This document shows, piece after piece, positions 26,631-35,354 of a stretch of DNA of 64,000 nt. Origin of the DNA: CBDFHF01 sp965247565 (GTDB lineage: Bacteria > Pseudomonadota > Gammaproteobacteria > Methylococcales > Methylomonadaceae); assembly GCA_965247565.1 (NCBI GenBank), contig CBDFHF010000003.1, forward strand, positions 1,612,001-1,676,000, written 5' to 3'. Both the position numbers and the translations under genes were made by a program. Positions within the stretch are counted from its first letter, which is position 1, and each line of letters starts with the position of its first letter. The notes beneath the pieces were generated by a model. It made no database searches. It saw only the letters and a program-made list of their open reading frames with translations, and was not told where the DNA came from.

Positions 26631-26668
26631 ATTGTTGGGCTTCACGCTGTTCAGCCCAACCTACGGCA
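26631..26668. repeat. REP-like extragenic palindrome (GTAGGTTGGGC type)
   Basis: GTTGGGCT (26634-26641) pairs perfectly with AGCCCAAC (26653-26660). On the minus strand it reads GTAGGTTGGGCTGAACA, then GTGAAGCCCAACA, a palindrome I recognise as common between genes in many bacteria. It separates the agmatine deiminase stop from the next gene. Confidence 0.7.
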
Positions 26669-26674
26669 CTAGCA

Positions 26675-27775
26675 TTATACTTTCGGCTCTTGCTGCGTCG
26701 TGCAGTGAATGCTACCGCCACCTGCCGCAATGCCATCAATGTTGATTTGGACGACTTTCCTATCAGGAAATGCTTTTTTCAGTGCCGCTTTAGCAGCCCT
26801 GTCCGCACGTTTATCGCCAAATTCTTGGGCGATGACAGCGCCATTGCAGACATAAAAGCCGATATATCCAGCGGCAAATTCGTTTGACTCGTATTTTCGG
26901 CGAATAGTCGACGGGGCTTCAAGCACAATGACTTCAAGTTTTCGAACTTCAGCATCGGTTGCAGCGCGGAGTATTTCCAAATGCTGTTGGGTGACTTCAT
27001 GATCGTAAGAGTCTGGGTTGGGGTCATAACCCGCTAACACCACACCGGGACGAGCGAATCGGGCATAAAAATCAGTGTGTCCATCGGTGATGTCTTTACC
27101 CTTGATACCTGGGAGCCAGATGATTTTTTTTAGACCTAATAGTTTGCTAATCTCCTCTGCAAATTGCGTTTTACTGATTCCCGGATTGCGATTGGAATTG
27201 AGTACGCAACTCTCAGCAATAATCGCCGTGCCCTGTCCATCCACTTCGATGCCACCTCCTTCAAGTACTAAATGGCTCGAAATCTCATTTACGCGAGCGC
27301 GTGCTGATACAAAGCTTGCTACTTTGGCATCCCGAGCGAACGCTTGCTTTTCACCCCACCCGTTGAAGTTGAAGTTAATCGCGGCTTTTTCGCCTTGTTC
27401 ATTGACTACAAATACCGGACCTGTATCGCGCATCCATAAATCATCTAATGGCGAAATAATCAGCCTGACAGACGAACCCACTAGTTTTTTAGCCAGCGCA
27501 TAGTCTTTTTGCCTGACCAGCATAGATACGGGCTCATGCCGAGCAATAGTTTTGGCAATGGTGGTAAGGTTACGTTGTACTTCAGGCAATAACTTTGCAC
27601 CCCAAATCGCTTTACTGGCGCCAAATGCCATCCAGGTGCGCTTATGCGGTTCAGACTCATCTGGCATAAACCATGCCTTGCTAGCGTTATCTATCGCAGT
27701 AGCGCTTGCTGACCTGAACATCAAGCCACCAGTGAATAGCATCGTCGTTTGAATGAATTGTCGTCTTGTGAGCAT
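26675..27775 (-). CDS. Exported agmatine deiminase / peptidyl-arginine deiminase family protein
   Basis: 366 residues of the PAD_porph family (PF04371). The segments DDLWMRDTGPVFVVNEQG, EGGGIEVDGQGT, DGHTDFYARF and C-terminal GGGSIHCTTQQ, with catalytic Cys358, match agmatine deiminase, which converts agmatine to N-carbamoylputrescine and ammonia. Unusually it begins MLTRRQFIQ, a twin-arginine signal followed by a hydrophobic stretch and SASATA, so it should be exported folded through Tat. No putrescine-pathway genes are adjacent. The family also includes exported peptidyl-arginine deiminases, so the substrate is open. Confidence 0.82.
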   Translation of the reverse strand: MLTRRQFIQTTMLFTGGLMFRSASATAIDNASKAWFMPDESEPHKRTWMAFGASKAIWGAKLLPEVQRNLTTIAKTIARHEPVSMLVRQKDYALAKKLVGSSVRLIISPLDDLWMRDTGPVFVVNEQGEKAAINFNFNGWGEKQAFARDAKVASFVSARARVNEISSHLVLEGGGIEVDGQGTAIIAESCVLNSNRNPGISKTQFAEEISKLLGLKKIIWLPGIKGKDITDGHTDFYARFARPGVVLAGYDPNPDSYDHEVTQQHLEILRAATDAEVRKLEVIVLEAPSTIRRKYESNEFAAGYIGFYVCNGAVIAQEFGDKRADRAAKAALKKAFPDRKVVQINIDGIAAGGGSIHCTTQQEPKV

Positions 27776-27823
27776 AGGTGAGATTTAATGTATTACCCTA
27801 AACTATTAGTTGCAAACGGAAGA

Positions 27824-27850
27824 TAAAAGCCAGCCCACCTTATCTGGCTA
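27824..27850 (-). terminator. Intrinsic terminator after the 209-residue membrane protein
   Basis: AGCCAG and CTGGCT pair around a 10-base loop, with TTTATCTT following on the minus strand. It lies 110 bases past the stop of the gene at 27960 and just upstream of the deiminase gene. Confidence 0.5.
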
Positions 27851-27959
27851 ACATAAAGATCGGCGTTTGGGCTCTAGCGGAGTTTGCTGGCGCGTTGAGT
27901 GATGAAAATTTTGGTATTCATAACAGTTTTGTAACTGCTAATGCGCTTGTTATGCATTT

Positions 27960-28589
27960 CTAAATGTCTCTAATCATTGATTCAACATCGATGATATTCC
28001 ATCTTGTGAAGATATTCCATAGAGTTCGGCAAAAGTGCTTGTAATCATCCGAATTGGCCTCGGCTGCCTTTATCGTATGTATTACTTGCCTAAGATCAAT
28101 AAAAAACTGTTCGGCATTTTCATCGCTAATTTCGATAGACGAGCGAGCAAACTCGATTTCTCTATCAAGGAAATCAAACTCTCTCACGATTTCATCAAAA
28201 ATATAATCTTGGTTATCAATGCTGGTTGTAACCAAATCCCAGCGAGACTGACCGTTTGCTGTACGAATGGAAAAGTATCGACGAAATTCTTGATGGTCTA
28301 GCAAATTCTCACGATATTGATAATCCGAGTTCGATGCGATTAGGAAAAGATCAATGCATTGCTTTTTGAAAGCTCGATACTGCCTACTTAGCGTTCTTCT
28401 TATCCGATTCCTTCGTTTGGTCTCAGGCGCAATGACAGTGACTGCGTAGAAAATCGAACTTGTGAAAAGCGCAAGGCACGTCGCATACAAAACAGATGAG
28501 AGCGACTCATCCCCCTTGAATGTCACCACGCCGCCAATTGACGCCAAGGCTATAACTATTGTTGTAAGGGTAGTGCCACTCCAGTGCAT
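27960..28589 (-). CDS. Hypothetical membrane protein with C-terminal helical domain
   Basis: 209 residues. Two transmembrane helices at the N-terminus (about 7-24 and 33-54) are followed by a long charged cytoplasmic part (KRRNRIRRTLSRQYRAFKKQC), predicted to be helical. There is no catalytic motif and no known family. It stands alone between an exported deiminase and the exosortase-associated genes. Isolated two-helix membrane proteins of this kind are often accessory genes; a defence or stress role would be speculation. Confidence 0.5.
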   Translation of the reverse strand: MHWSGTTLTTIVIALASIGGVVTFKGDESLSSVLYATCLALFTSSIFYAVTVIAPETKRRNRIRRTLSRQYRAFKKQCIDLFLIASNSDYQYRENLLDHQEFRRYFSIRTANGQSRWDLVTTSIDNQDYIFDEIVREFDFLDREIEFARSSIEISDENAEQFFIDLRQVIHTIKAAEANSDDYKHFCRTLWNIFTRWNIIDVESMIRDI

Positions 28590-28633
28590 AACTAAGTAAT
28601 TATATTGTTTCTGTATATCCTCTCAGAAAAACA

Positions 28634-29869
28634 CTAAACCAACACCTGCTCAGCAAATGGCTGAGTCAAAAACGCCGTAGGGCTGGCGGTCAAGCCATAC
28701 GCGCCAGACTGATAAACCACCACTAAATCACCAATTTCAGCGGTTGGTAATTCCATTTTGTCGGCCAAAATATCTAAAGGCGTGCATAAAGGGCCGACGA
28801 CATTGACGACTTCCTTGCTGGCACCATTCATTTTATTGCCGATGGCGACCGGGTAATTTTTGCGGATGACTTGGCCAAAATTGCCGGATGCGGCTAGGTG
28901 GTGATGTAAGCCACCGTTGACGATTAAATAGGTTTGGCCACGGGAAACTTTTTTATCAACGATTTCTGATACATAAATACCGGCTTCACCGACTAAATAC
29001 CGGCCTAATTCAATAATGACTTCGGCTTGCGGGTTGCTGTCTCTGAAAGGTTGCATTGATTCATTCAATACGTCGCCGACTTGTTTGAGGTCAAGCGGGG
29101 TGTCGCCGGGGAAGTAAGGAATGCCGTAACCGCCGCCAATGTTGAGTTTTTGGATGGGGGTTGGGCAATACTGGCTAAGGCTCATCGCCAGGCCAATACT
29201 TTTTTGTTGGGCGTCAATAATGGATTCGGCTTTCAGGTTTTGCGAGCCGCTGTAAATATGAAAGCCTTTAAAATCCAGATTCAGCACTTTAATGCGTTGT
29301 AAAACTTCCGGCAGCAATTCTTCATCAATACCAAATTGCTTGGAGCCGCCGCCCATTTTCATGCCCGAGGCTTTTAATTCAAATGCGGGATTTATACGCA
29401 CGGCCACATGCGCTTGCAGACCGGTTTGTTCGGACAGCCTGGCAATGGTTTCCAACTCATGAAAAGATTCAATATTAATGGTAATAGCCGCTGCAATCGC
29501 TTGCATTAGTTCGGCAGGTCGTTTGCCTGGGCCAGCCATGCTGATTTGCTTGGGCGACATGGGGGTATCTAAAGCCACTTTCATTTCGCCGGCGGAAGCT
29601 AAATCAAAACCATCGACAATGCTGGCCATATGCTGAACCACCGCTGGCATGGGGTTGGCTTTCATGGCGTAGTGAATTTTTAAATCGGCCGGCATGTGCT
29701 GGCGCAATTCGTTAACGCGCTGAGTTAATAAGGACCGGTCATACGCATAAAACGGCGTAGAGCCGACCCGTTGGGCGAGCTGCTTTAAGGGCATGCCGCC
29801 AATCATAAGATCGTCGCCGACCGTTTTAAATTGCGCCATCGGCGGGTGTTGCGGGGCTAATTTAGTCAT
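28634..29869 (-). CDS. PLP-dependent decarboxylase, exosortase-A-system-associated
   Basis: 411 residues from ATG 29869, which overlaps the ligase stop by 8 bases. It is a fold-III (alanine-racemase/DAP-decarboxylase) enzyme: the PLP lysine in KIHYAMKANP, the Gly-rich NIGGGYGIPYFPGD, ELGRYLVGEAG, and the second-subunit cysteine in GPLCTPLD. Sequence and its pairing with the AMP ligase match the exosortase-A-associated decarboxylase family (TIGR03099), found with PEP-CTERM/exopolysaccharide loci. The amino-acid substrate is not established. Confidence 0.85.
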   Translation of the reverse strand: MTKLAPQHPPMAQFKTVGDDLMIGGMPLKQLAQRVGSTPFYAYDRSLLTQRVNELRQHMPADLKIHYAMKANPMPAVVQHMASIVDGFDLASAGEMKVALDTPMSPKQISMAGPGKRPAELMQAIAAAITINIESFHELETIARLSEQTGLQAHVAVRINPAFELKASGMKMGGGSKQFGIDEELLPEVLQRIKVLNLDFKGFHIYSGSQNLKAESIIDAQQKSIGLAMSLSQYCPTPIQKLNIGGGYGIPYFPGDTPLDLKQVGDVLNESMQPFRDSNPQAEVIIELGRYLVGEAGIYVSEIVDKKVSRGQTYLIVNGGLHHHLAASGNFGQVIRKNYPVAIGNKMNGASKEVVNVVGPLCTPLDILADKMELPTAEIGDLVVVYQSGAYGLTASPTAFLTQPFAEQVLV

Positions 29870-31454
29870 GAGTAGTAAAGATGTCGGCAAATTGTTGAAC
29901 GAGCGTTTTGCGGTCAATTTTACCGTTCGGGTTTTTCGGTAAAATCGGCAGTACTTCGATTTTGGCGGGCACCATAAAATTAGCCAGCTGCGCTTTGCAT
30001 AAGTTGCTCAATGCTTGCACTGAGAAGCTTTCTGGGTCTTCCACACTGACTACTACCACGACTGCCTGCCCCAGTGTGTCGTGCTCTATGCCAAGTGCCG
30101 CCGCTTCTTTAACCAAGCCAGAGCTGTAAATAACTTCTTCGATTTCCGTGGGGCTAACCCGATAACCGGAAGTTTTGATCATGTCGTCTTTACGGCCGAC
30201 AAAATACAAATAACCTTCCTCATCCATGGTCACGGTATCGCCAGACCATACCGCGATTTCGGTCAGCGGTAATTCATTCAATTGTGTCGGTGCGGGTTTG
30301 TAACGTTCGGCGGTTTTGTCGGGATCATTCCAGTAACCCATCGCCACTAACGAACCACGATGCACGAGTTCGCCCGGTTCATGCGGTGCGGACAAACTAC
30401 CGTCTTCCCGAACGACTAAAATTTCGGCATTCGGTATAGCCTTACCCATGGAGTCAGGACGGATGTCGATTTGTTCCGGCGGCAAATAAGTGGATCGGAA
30501 CGCTTCGGTTAAGCCGTACATTAAGTAAAACTGGCCGTTCGGTACGCGTTCTCGAATGGCATTTAATACCGCTTTCGGCATTTTTCCGCCGGAATTGGTC
30601 ATATAACGCAAGTGTTCGTTAATACTGGTTGGCCATTCCAGGTTCGCCAGTTGCGCCCAAAGTGGCGGGACTGCGGCAAGCCCGGTAATTTTCTCTGCCG
30701 CCAAGGCCATAACCACATCGCGTGGCAGTAGATAGTCTAACAACACGCAACAGCATCCTTTCAGCAAACAGGTTGTTAATTGGTTTAATCCGTAATCAAA
30801 GCTAAATGGTAATACAGCCAGCAAGCGGTCGGAGTCGGTGATTTTTAAATATTCGGATACGCTTTTGGCGCCAGCAACGATATTGCGATGCGATAACACC
30901 ACACCTTTGGGCTTGCCGGTACTGCCGGACGTATACAAAATGGCCGCCATGTGCGTATCGATCATAGTTGGGAAGATCTCGTCGGCTTTGCTTCTGGCCA
31001 AGAAATCTTTCCAGCCGAGCACGTTAATATCCAGTTTGGTGTCTAGCTCCGGAACATCATCCTCAACTAACACCACGGTATGCAAATCCGGGCAATCCAC
31101 TAACGAGGCGGCTAAACCTTGCAAACGGCTTTTTGAGGTAATCAAAATCTGCACGTTGCAATCATTCAAGATGTAAGCCACTTGTTGCGCTTTTAATACC
31201 GGATTAACTGGCACAAATGCGCCACCGGCCTTGTTAATGGCAAAAAAACTGGTAACCGTTTCAATCTGTTTAGGTAAATACACTGCGGCGCGTTGTTGCG
31301 GCTTTAGGTGCATGCCTATAAAGGCTTGGGCTTGTTGGTTGACCAGTTGATCGAGTTCTTGAAAGCTCCAGGCACTTTTTTTATGCACAATGGCAGTGGC
31401 TTGAGGCGATTGTTTAACTGATTCAGCAAAAATCTGATGTAATAAAGTTGGCAT
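29862..31454 (-). CDS. AMP-forming acyl-CoA ligase, exosortase-A-system-associated
   Basis: 530 residues of the ANL superfamily. AILYTSGSTGKPKGVVLSH is the phosphate-binding motif, YLMYGLTEAFRSTYLP is motif A5, YLYFVGRKDDMIKTSGYRV the hinge, and NPNGKIDRK carries the catalytic Lys. It matches the ligase that accompanies exosortase A (TIGR03098) and probably activates an acid for transfer to a carrier protein or small molecule. It is translationally coupled to the decarboxylase. No exosortase, carrier protein or PEP-CTERM target is seen nearby. Confidence 0.87.
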   Translation of the reverse strand: MPTLLHQIFAESVKQSPQATAIVHKKSAWSFQELDQLVNQQAQAFIGMHLKPQQRAAVYLPKQIETVTSFFAINKAGGAFVPVNPVLKAQQVAYILNDCNVQILITSKSRLQGLAASLVDCPDLHTVVLVEDDVPELDTKLDINVLGWKDFLARSKADEIFPTMIDTHMAAILYTSGSTGKPKGVVLSHRNIVAGAKSVSEYLKITDSDRLLAVLPFSFDYGLNQLTTCLLKGCCCVLLDYLLPRDVVMALAAEKITGLAAVPPLWAQLANLEWPTSINEHLRYMTNSGGKMPKAVLNAIRERVPNGQFYLMYGLTEAFRSTYLPPEQIDIRPDSMGKAIPNAEILVVREDGSLSAPHEPGELVHRGSLVAMGYWNDPDKTAERYKPAPTQLNELPLTEIAVWSGDTVTMDEEGYLYFVGRKDDMIKTSGYRVSPTEIEEVIYSSGLVKEAAALGIEHDTLGQAVVVVVSVEDPESFSVQALSNLCKAQLANFMVPAKIEVLPILPKNPNGKIDRKTLVQQFADIFTTHD

Positions 31455-31556
31455 CGTTTGGTTGTGTCTAGGTTGGCAGTAACTAAATAGAGAGGGTCAA
31501 ATCAATTATAGACTTGAGTTATTTAAAGTCAAAAGGCTGGGGTATGTGCTGGTTTT

Positions 31557-31588
31557 ATAGTGTAAGTATCTGATGATACTTACACTAT
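31557..31588. terminator. Perfect 14-bp palindromic hairpin after cysN
   Basis: ATAGTGTAAGTATC and GATACTTACACTAT pair perfectly around TGAT. The hairpin lies 8 bases past the cysN stop. The minus strand continues AAAACC, so a U-run is missing. A structural transcript end or protein-binding site is possible. Confidence 0.55.
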
Positions 31589-31596
31589 CGTCGTGA

Positions 31597-33222
31597 TCAG
31601 TAGATAATTTTTTCGTCTTTTAAAATGCTGTAAATTTCATCTACGCTCAGGTTTTCAGTTTTAAAGCTCAAGTCCAATAAAGTCTCACTGCCGTTGACAC
31701 ATAAACAGAGTAAGCCAGTGTTTTTTACTGCATAAATGAGTGCAGTATTTTGCGTAGTCAGTACGGTTGGTACGTGGCCGTTATCAAATAGTTTACGTTC
31801 CAATTGATAAGCTACTTGTTCGCTATCTTTACCAATTAAAGCGATGGCGCTGGCTTTTTGGTTATATCGGGCGGCACGTTCTTCTGCACTGACTGGGGCT
31901 TTAGCTTCGACCTCGGTGCTGCCGGAAATCATGCCGGCACCGACCGTGTTGTTAGTTAAGCGATCAATGATGATAAAAGAGCCAGTACCTTTATTAACAT
32001 TGTAAGGATCGAAAACTACCGGCGCGTTTACGGAAACAGTGCAAGAGCCGATTTCATTTAGTTTCAATTCTTGAGCATCGTGGTGCTCCAGAGTGTTGAC
32101 GTCAATGCGATGATGGATCATTGCCACCGAGCCTGACACGCTTCGGGTCGCTAATTTAATCACATATTGCTGGCCGGGAATCATGGCTTTATCCACCATC
32201 CACACAATAGTGGCTTTAAACGTATCAGCCACAGTAACGGCTATGCTTTCATTACTGACTAACATATCACCACGGCTGACATCGATTTCATCTTCCAGCG
32301 TTAAAGTGACTGCCATTGGCGGGAATGCGGCTTCCAACTCACCGTCATAAGTGACTATCGACTTGATATGACTGCTTCTGCCTGAAGGTAACGCCGTGAC
32401 TTTATCACCTTTATTAAAAACGCCAGATGCAATCGTGCCGCAAAAACCGCGAAAATCCAGGTTTGGCCGGTTAACGTATTGAACCGGAAAGCGAGCATCA
32501 ACAAAGTTGTGGTCATTGGCGATTTCAACTGTATTTAACGCTTCCATCAACGGTGCACCGGTAAACCAAGGCATGTTGGCACTGGGATTGACCACATTAT
32601 CGCCATCTAAAGCCGACATCGGTAAAAAAGTAATGTCATGCAATTTCAGCGTAGCGGTAAAGTCCAAATAATCCTGTTTGATTTTATTAAAAGTGGCTTC
32701 GCTGTACTCTACCAAATCCATTTTATTGATCGCCACAAAGATATGCTGAATACCTAACAAAGAGGCGATAAAGCTATGACGTTTGGTTTGGGTTTGAACA
32801 CCATAACGGGCGTCAATCAGGATAATGGCGAGATCGCAGGTAGATGCGCCGGTCGCCATATTGCGGGTGTACTGTTCGTGACCGGGCGTGTCGGCGATAA
32901 TAAATTTGCGCGTGGAGGTGGAAAAATACCGATACGCCACATCAATAGTAATGCCTTGCTCACGTTCGGCTTGTAAACCATCAACCAATAACGCTAAGTC
33001 AATTTTACCCGCGCCAGTGGTGCCGGACTTGACGCTATCGGCTTGCACCGCCGCCAGCTGGTCTTCATAAATCATTTTAGAATCGTGCAGTAAGCGGCCG
33101 ATAAGCGTGCTTTTGCCGTCATCGACATTACCGCAGGTTAAAAATCGCAGTAATTCTTTGCGTTCGTGTTGCGCCAGATAAGCGTCAATGTCGGTGCTAA
33201 TTAGTTCGGATTGGTGGGACAT
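31597..33222 (-). CDS. cysN: Sulfate adenylyltransferase subunit 1 (GTPase)
   Basis: 541 residues from ATG 33222; the frame extends to 33306, but the extra residues are not conserved. The GTPase motifs are G1 GNVDDGKSTLIGR, G3 DTPGHEQYTRN and G4 NKMD. CysN couples GTP hydrolysis to ATP-sulfate adenylation by CysD, giving APS for sulfate assimilation. It ends without an APS-kinase (CysC) domain. It is separated from cysD by a HicAB module on the same strand. Confidence 0.96.
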   Translation of the reverse strand: MSHQSELISTDIDAYLAQHERKELLRFLTCGNVDDGKSTLIGRLLHDSKMIYEDQLAAVQADSVKSGTTGAGKIDLALLVDGLQAEREQGITIDVAYRYFSTSTRKFIIADTPGHEQYTRNMATGASTCDLAIILIDARYGVQTQTKRHSFIASLLGIQHIFVAINKMDLVEYSEATFNKIKQDYLDFTATLKLHDITFLPMSALDGDNVVNPSANMPWFTGAPLMEALNTVEIANDHNFVDARFPVQYVNRPNLDFRGFCGTIASGVFNKGDKVTALPSGRSSHIKSIVTYDGELEAAFPPMAVTLTLEDEIDVSRGDMLVSNESIAVTVADTFKATIVWMVDKAMIPGQQYVIKLATRSVSGSVAMIHHRIDVNTLEHHDAQELKLNEIGSCTVSVNAPVVFDPYNVNKGTGSFIIIDRLTNNTVGAGMISGSTEVEAKAPVSAEERAARYNQKASAIALIGKDSEQVAYQLERKLFDNGHVPTVLTTQNTALIYAVKNTGLLCLCVNGSETLLDLSFKTENLSVDEIYSILKDEKIIY

Positions 33223-33271
33223 GGAGTTTCCAAGGTAATGTAAATCTTTAAGTAAGATGAGCGATAGTTGA

Positions 33272-33610
33272 TTAAGCGTGAGACTCGGTGTCCTTCTGGA
33301 CGACATCTTTAATATAGTCGTTTAACGACTTGCCAATTTCACCGGCGCGCTTGCTGGCTTTTTCATGAAGATCCTGTCCGATTCGGACATTAAATGAGCC
33401 TTTGAACGGCTTTTTAGGTTGTTTGTTCAGCTGTTTGCATTGCTCCAGATAATCGTCTACCGCGGCTTTAAAGTTGAGCTCCAGCTCTTCTACGGTATTG
33501 CCTTCGTAGAGGATCAGGTCGGTAATATAAAGTAATTTGCCATACAGGCATTTGTCTTTAATGCTAGTTTCAACAGAACCTTGATAGTTTTTATAGCTAA
33601 AACAATTCAT
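33272..33610 (-). CDS. hicB: HicB-type antitoxin
   Basis: 112 residues: an N-terminal HicB/RNase-H-like part (YKNYQGSVETSIKDKCLYGKLL, then NTVEELELNFKAAVDDYLEQC) and a C-terminal DNA-binding part, GSFNVRIGQDLHEKASKRA...LNDYIKDVV, typical of ribbon-helix-helix HicB. It overlaps hicA by 14 bases and is followed 49 bases later by cysN. It should neutralise HicA and repress its own promoter. Confidence 0.9.
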   Translation of the reverse strand: MNCFSYKNYQGSVETSIKDKCLYGKLLYITDLILYEGNTVEELELNFKAAVDDYLEQCKQLNKQPKKPFKGSFNVRIGQDLHEKASKRAGEIGKSLNDYIKDVVQKDTESHA

Positions 33611-33833
33611 CTTCTAACCTCGTTAAAATCTCTCTTCGCACATAGTGTTTGATCGAGTTATCGGGATGGGGTTTATGTACGCTAATGGTTAAATCGGCTT
33701 TATAAAATTTAACCCGAGAGCCATCACCCTCTTGTTTTTTAAAGTCCAGCAAAAGCATCAGTCGTTCCAACTCTTGCCAAGTAAAATCGGAATCAGATTT
33801 GAATTTGTCAATCAGTTTTTGTTTTTTACTCAT
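33597..33833 (-). CDS. hicA: HicA-type mRNA interferase toxin
   Basis: 78 residues of the double-stranded-RNA-binding-like HicA fold. GDGSRVKFYKADLTISVHKPHPDNSIKHYVRREIL matches the HicA variant in which the catalytic His lies in the HKPHP strand instead of a GSH motif. It comes before hicB, the common order, 53 bases after the cysD stop. It probably cleaves mRNA during stress. Confidence 0.87.
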   Translation of the reverse strand: MSKKQKLIDKFKSDSDFTWQELERLMLLLDFKKQEGDGSRVKFYKADLTISVHKPHPDNSIKHYVRREILTRLEDELF

Positions 33834-33886
33834 CCTGAATCATTGTATGGCAACTAAAATATAGTTGCAAAACTTTGGGTTTTCTC

Positions 33887-34795
33887 CTAGAAATACCCCT
33901 CACGTTTTTTCTGTTCCATTGACCCTGCCTGATCATGGTCAATCAATCGGCCCTGGCGTTCAGAAGTCGTGGTTAACAGCATTTCCTGAATAATTTCCGG
34001 TAATGTGGTTGCGGTTGATTCCACCGCACCGGTCAATGGATAACAGCCCAAAGTACGGAAGCGCACCATTTTCATTTCTACTTTTTCATTTTCGCCGATG
34101 GGCATACGTTCGTCATCGACCATCAACAACATGCCGTCACGCTCTACTACGGGTCGTTCTTTGGCAAAGTACAGAGGCACGATAGGGATATTTTCCAGAT
34201 GAATGTATTGCCAAATATCCAGTTCCGTCCAGTTGGATAACGGAAATACCCGGATGCTTTCGCCTTTATCGATTTTACCGTTATAGATATTCCATAATTC
34301 AGGGCGTTGGTTTTTGGGATCCCAGCGGTGATTTTTATCGCGGAAAGAATACACCCGTTCTTTAGCGCGGGATTTTTCTTCATCACGTCGGGCGCCACCA
34401 AATGCAGCATCGAATTGATATTTATCCAGGCCTTGTTTTAAGGCGTCGGTTTTCATCACATCGGTGTGTTTTTTGCTGCCGTGCGTGAACGGACCAATGC
34501 CTTGGTCAACGCCGTCTTGGTTGATATGTACCAATAAATCCAAACCAAGTTTGGCAATTAATTCATCACGAAAGGCAATCATTTCCTTGAATTTCCAGGT
34601 GGTGTCGACATGCATTAACGGAAATGGAGGTTTGCCGGGATAAAAGGCTTTCATGGTCAAATGCAACATCACGGCCGAATCTTTGCCAATAGAATAAAGC
34701 ATGACTGGACGTTCAAATTCAGCGGCAACTTCACGGATAATGTGGATGCTTTCAGCTTCCAGCTGCTTAAGGTGGGTTAGTTTATAGTCTGTCAT
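33887..34795 (-). CDS. cysD: Sulfate adenylyltransferase subunit 2
   Basis: 302 residues, the family norm. This PAPS-reductase-like ATP pyrophosphatase has the PP-loop YSIGKDSAVML, then FDAAFGGARRDEEKSRAKER, and ends QDQAGSMEQKKREGYF-like (HDQAGSMEQKKREGYF), diagnostic of CysD. It forms APS from ATP and sulfate with CysN. It is the first gene of a transcript that also holds hicA, hicB and cysN. No cysG, cysH or cysC is nearby. Confidence 0.96.
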   Translation of the reverse strand: MTDYKLTHLKQLEAESIHIIREVAAEFERPVMLYSIGKDSAVMLHLTMKAFYPGKPPFPLMHVDTTWKFKEMIAFRDELIAKLGLDLLVHINQDGVDQGIGPFTHGSKKHTDVMKTDALKQGLDKYQFDAAFGGARRDEEKSRAKERVYSFRDKNHRWDPKNQRPELWNIYNGKIDKGESIRVFPLSNWTELDIWQYIHLENIPIVPLYFAKERPVVERDGMLLMVDDERMPIGENEKVEMKMVRFRTLGCYPLTGAVESTATTLPEIIQEMLLTTTSERQGRLIDHDQAGSMEQKKREGYF

Positions 34796-35006
34796 TTGAA
34801 TCCGTTGAGTTTGAGTGTCTTTGCAAAATAAGTTGATTATTCTAAGTTGAACCGCTTTTTATTGCTAGGTTTGCATTTTGGCCTGTGTGGTAACCTTGGT
34901 TTCAATTTATCAAGCTAACCACTTCGTTTTGACTGAGCGTTTGTGAAATTGTTGTACATCGGGTTATGTTATCCTAGTGTTTTTTGTTAATAGTCAGATT
35001 GAACTT

Positions 35007-35348
35007 ATGAGTGATTTACCTGTTTGTCCCAAGTGCGGTTCAGAATACACTTACCCAGATGCGAATATGTTGATTTGTTCGGAGTGCGCCCATGAGTGGT
35101 CGCCAGAAGCGGCCTCCGAATCGGGCGATGATGTACGAGTGATTAAAGATGCCAACGGTAACTTATTGCAAGATGGCGATACTATTACGGTCATTAAAGA
35201 TCTTAAGGTCAAAGGATCCTCTCTGGTGGTTAAAGTGGGTACAAGAGTCAAAAATATCCGCCTTGTTGATGGTGATCATGATATCGATTGCAAAATTGAT
35301 GGCATTGGCGCTATGAAGCTGAAATCAGAGTTTGTTAAAAAAGTGTAA
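35007..35348 (+). CDS. PhnA/YjdM family zinc-ribbon protein
   Basis: 113 residues from ATG 35007. The N-terminus is a zinc ribbon, CPKCGSEYTYPDANMLICSECAHEW (two CxxC pairs), and the rest is the PhnA C-terminal beta domain (DANGNLLQDGDTITVIKDLKVKGSS... IGAMKLKSEFVKKV). It is often annotated as an alkylphosphonate-utilisation protein, but this family is not a phosphonoacetate hydrolase and its role is unknown. There are no phn genes in the window. Confidence 0.9.
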   Translation: MSDLPVCPKCGSEYTYPDANMLICSECAHEWSPEAASESGDDVRVIKDANGNLLQDGDTITVIKDLKVKGSSLVVKVGTRVKNIRLVDGDHDIDCKIDGIGAMKLKSEFVKKV

Positions 35349-35354
35349 TTGTTC

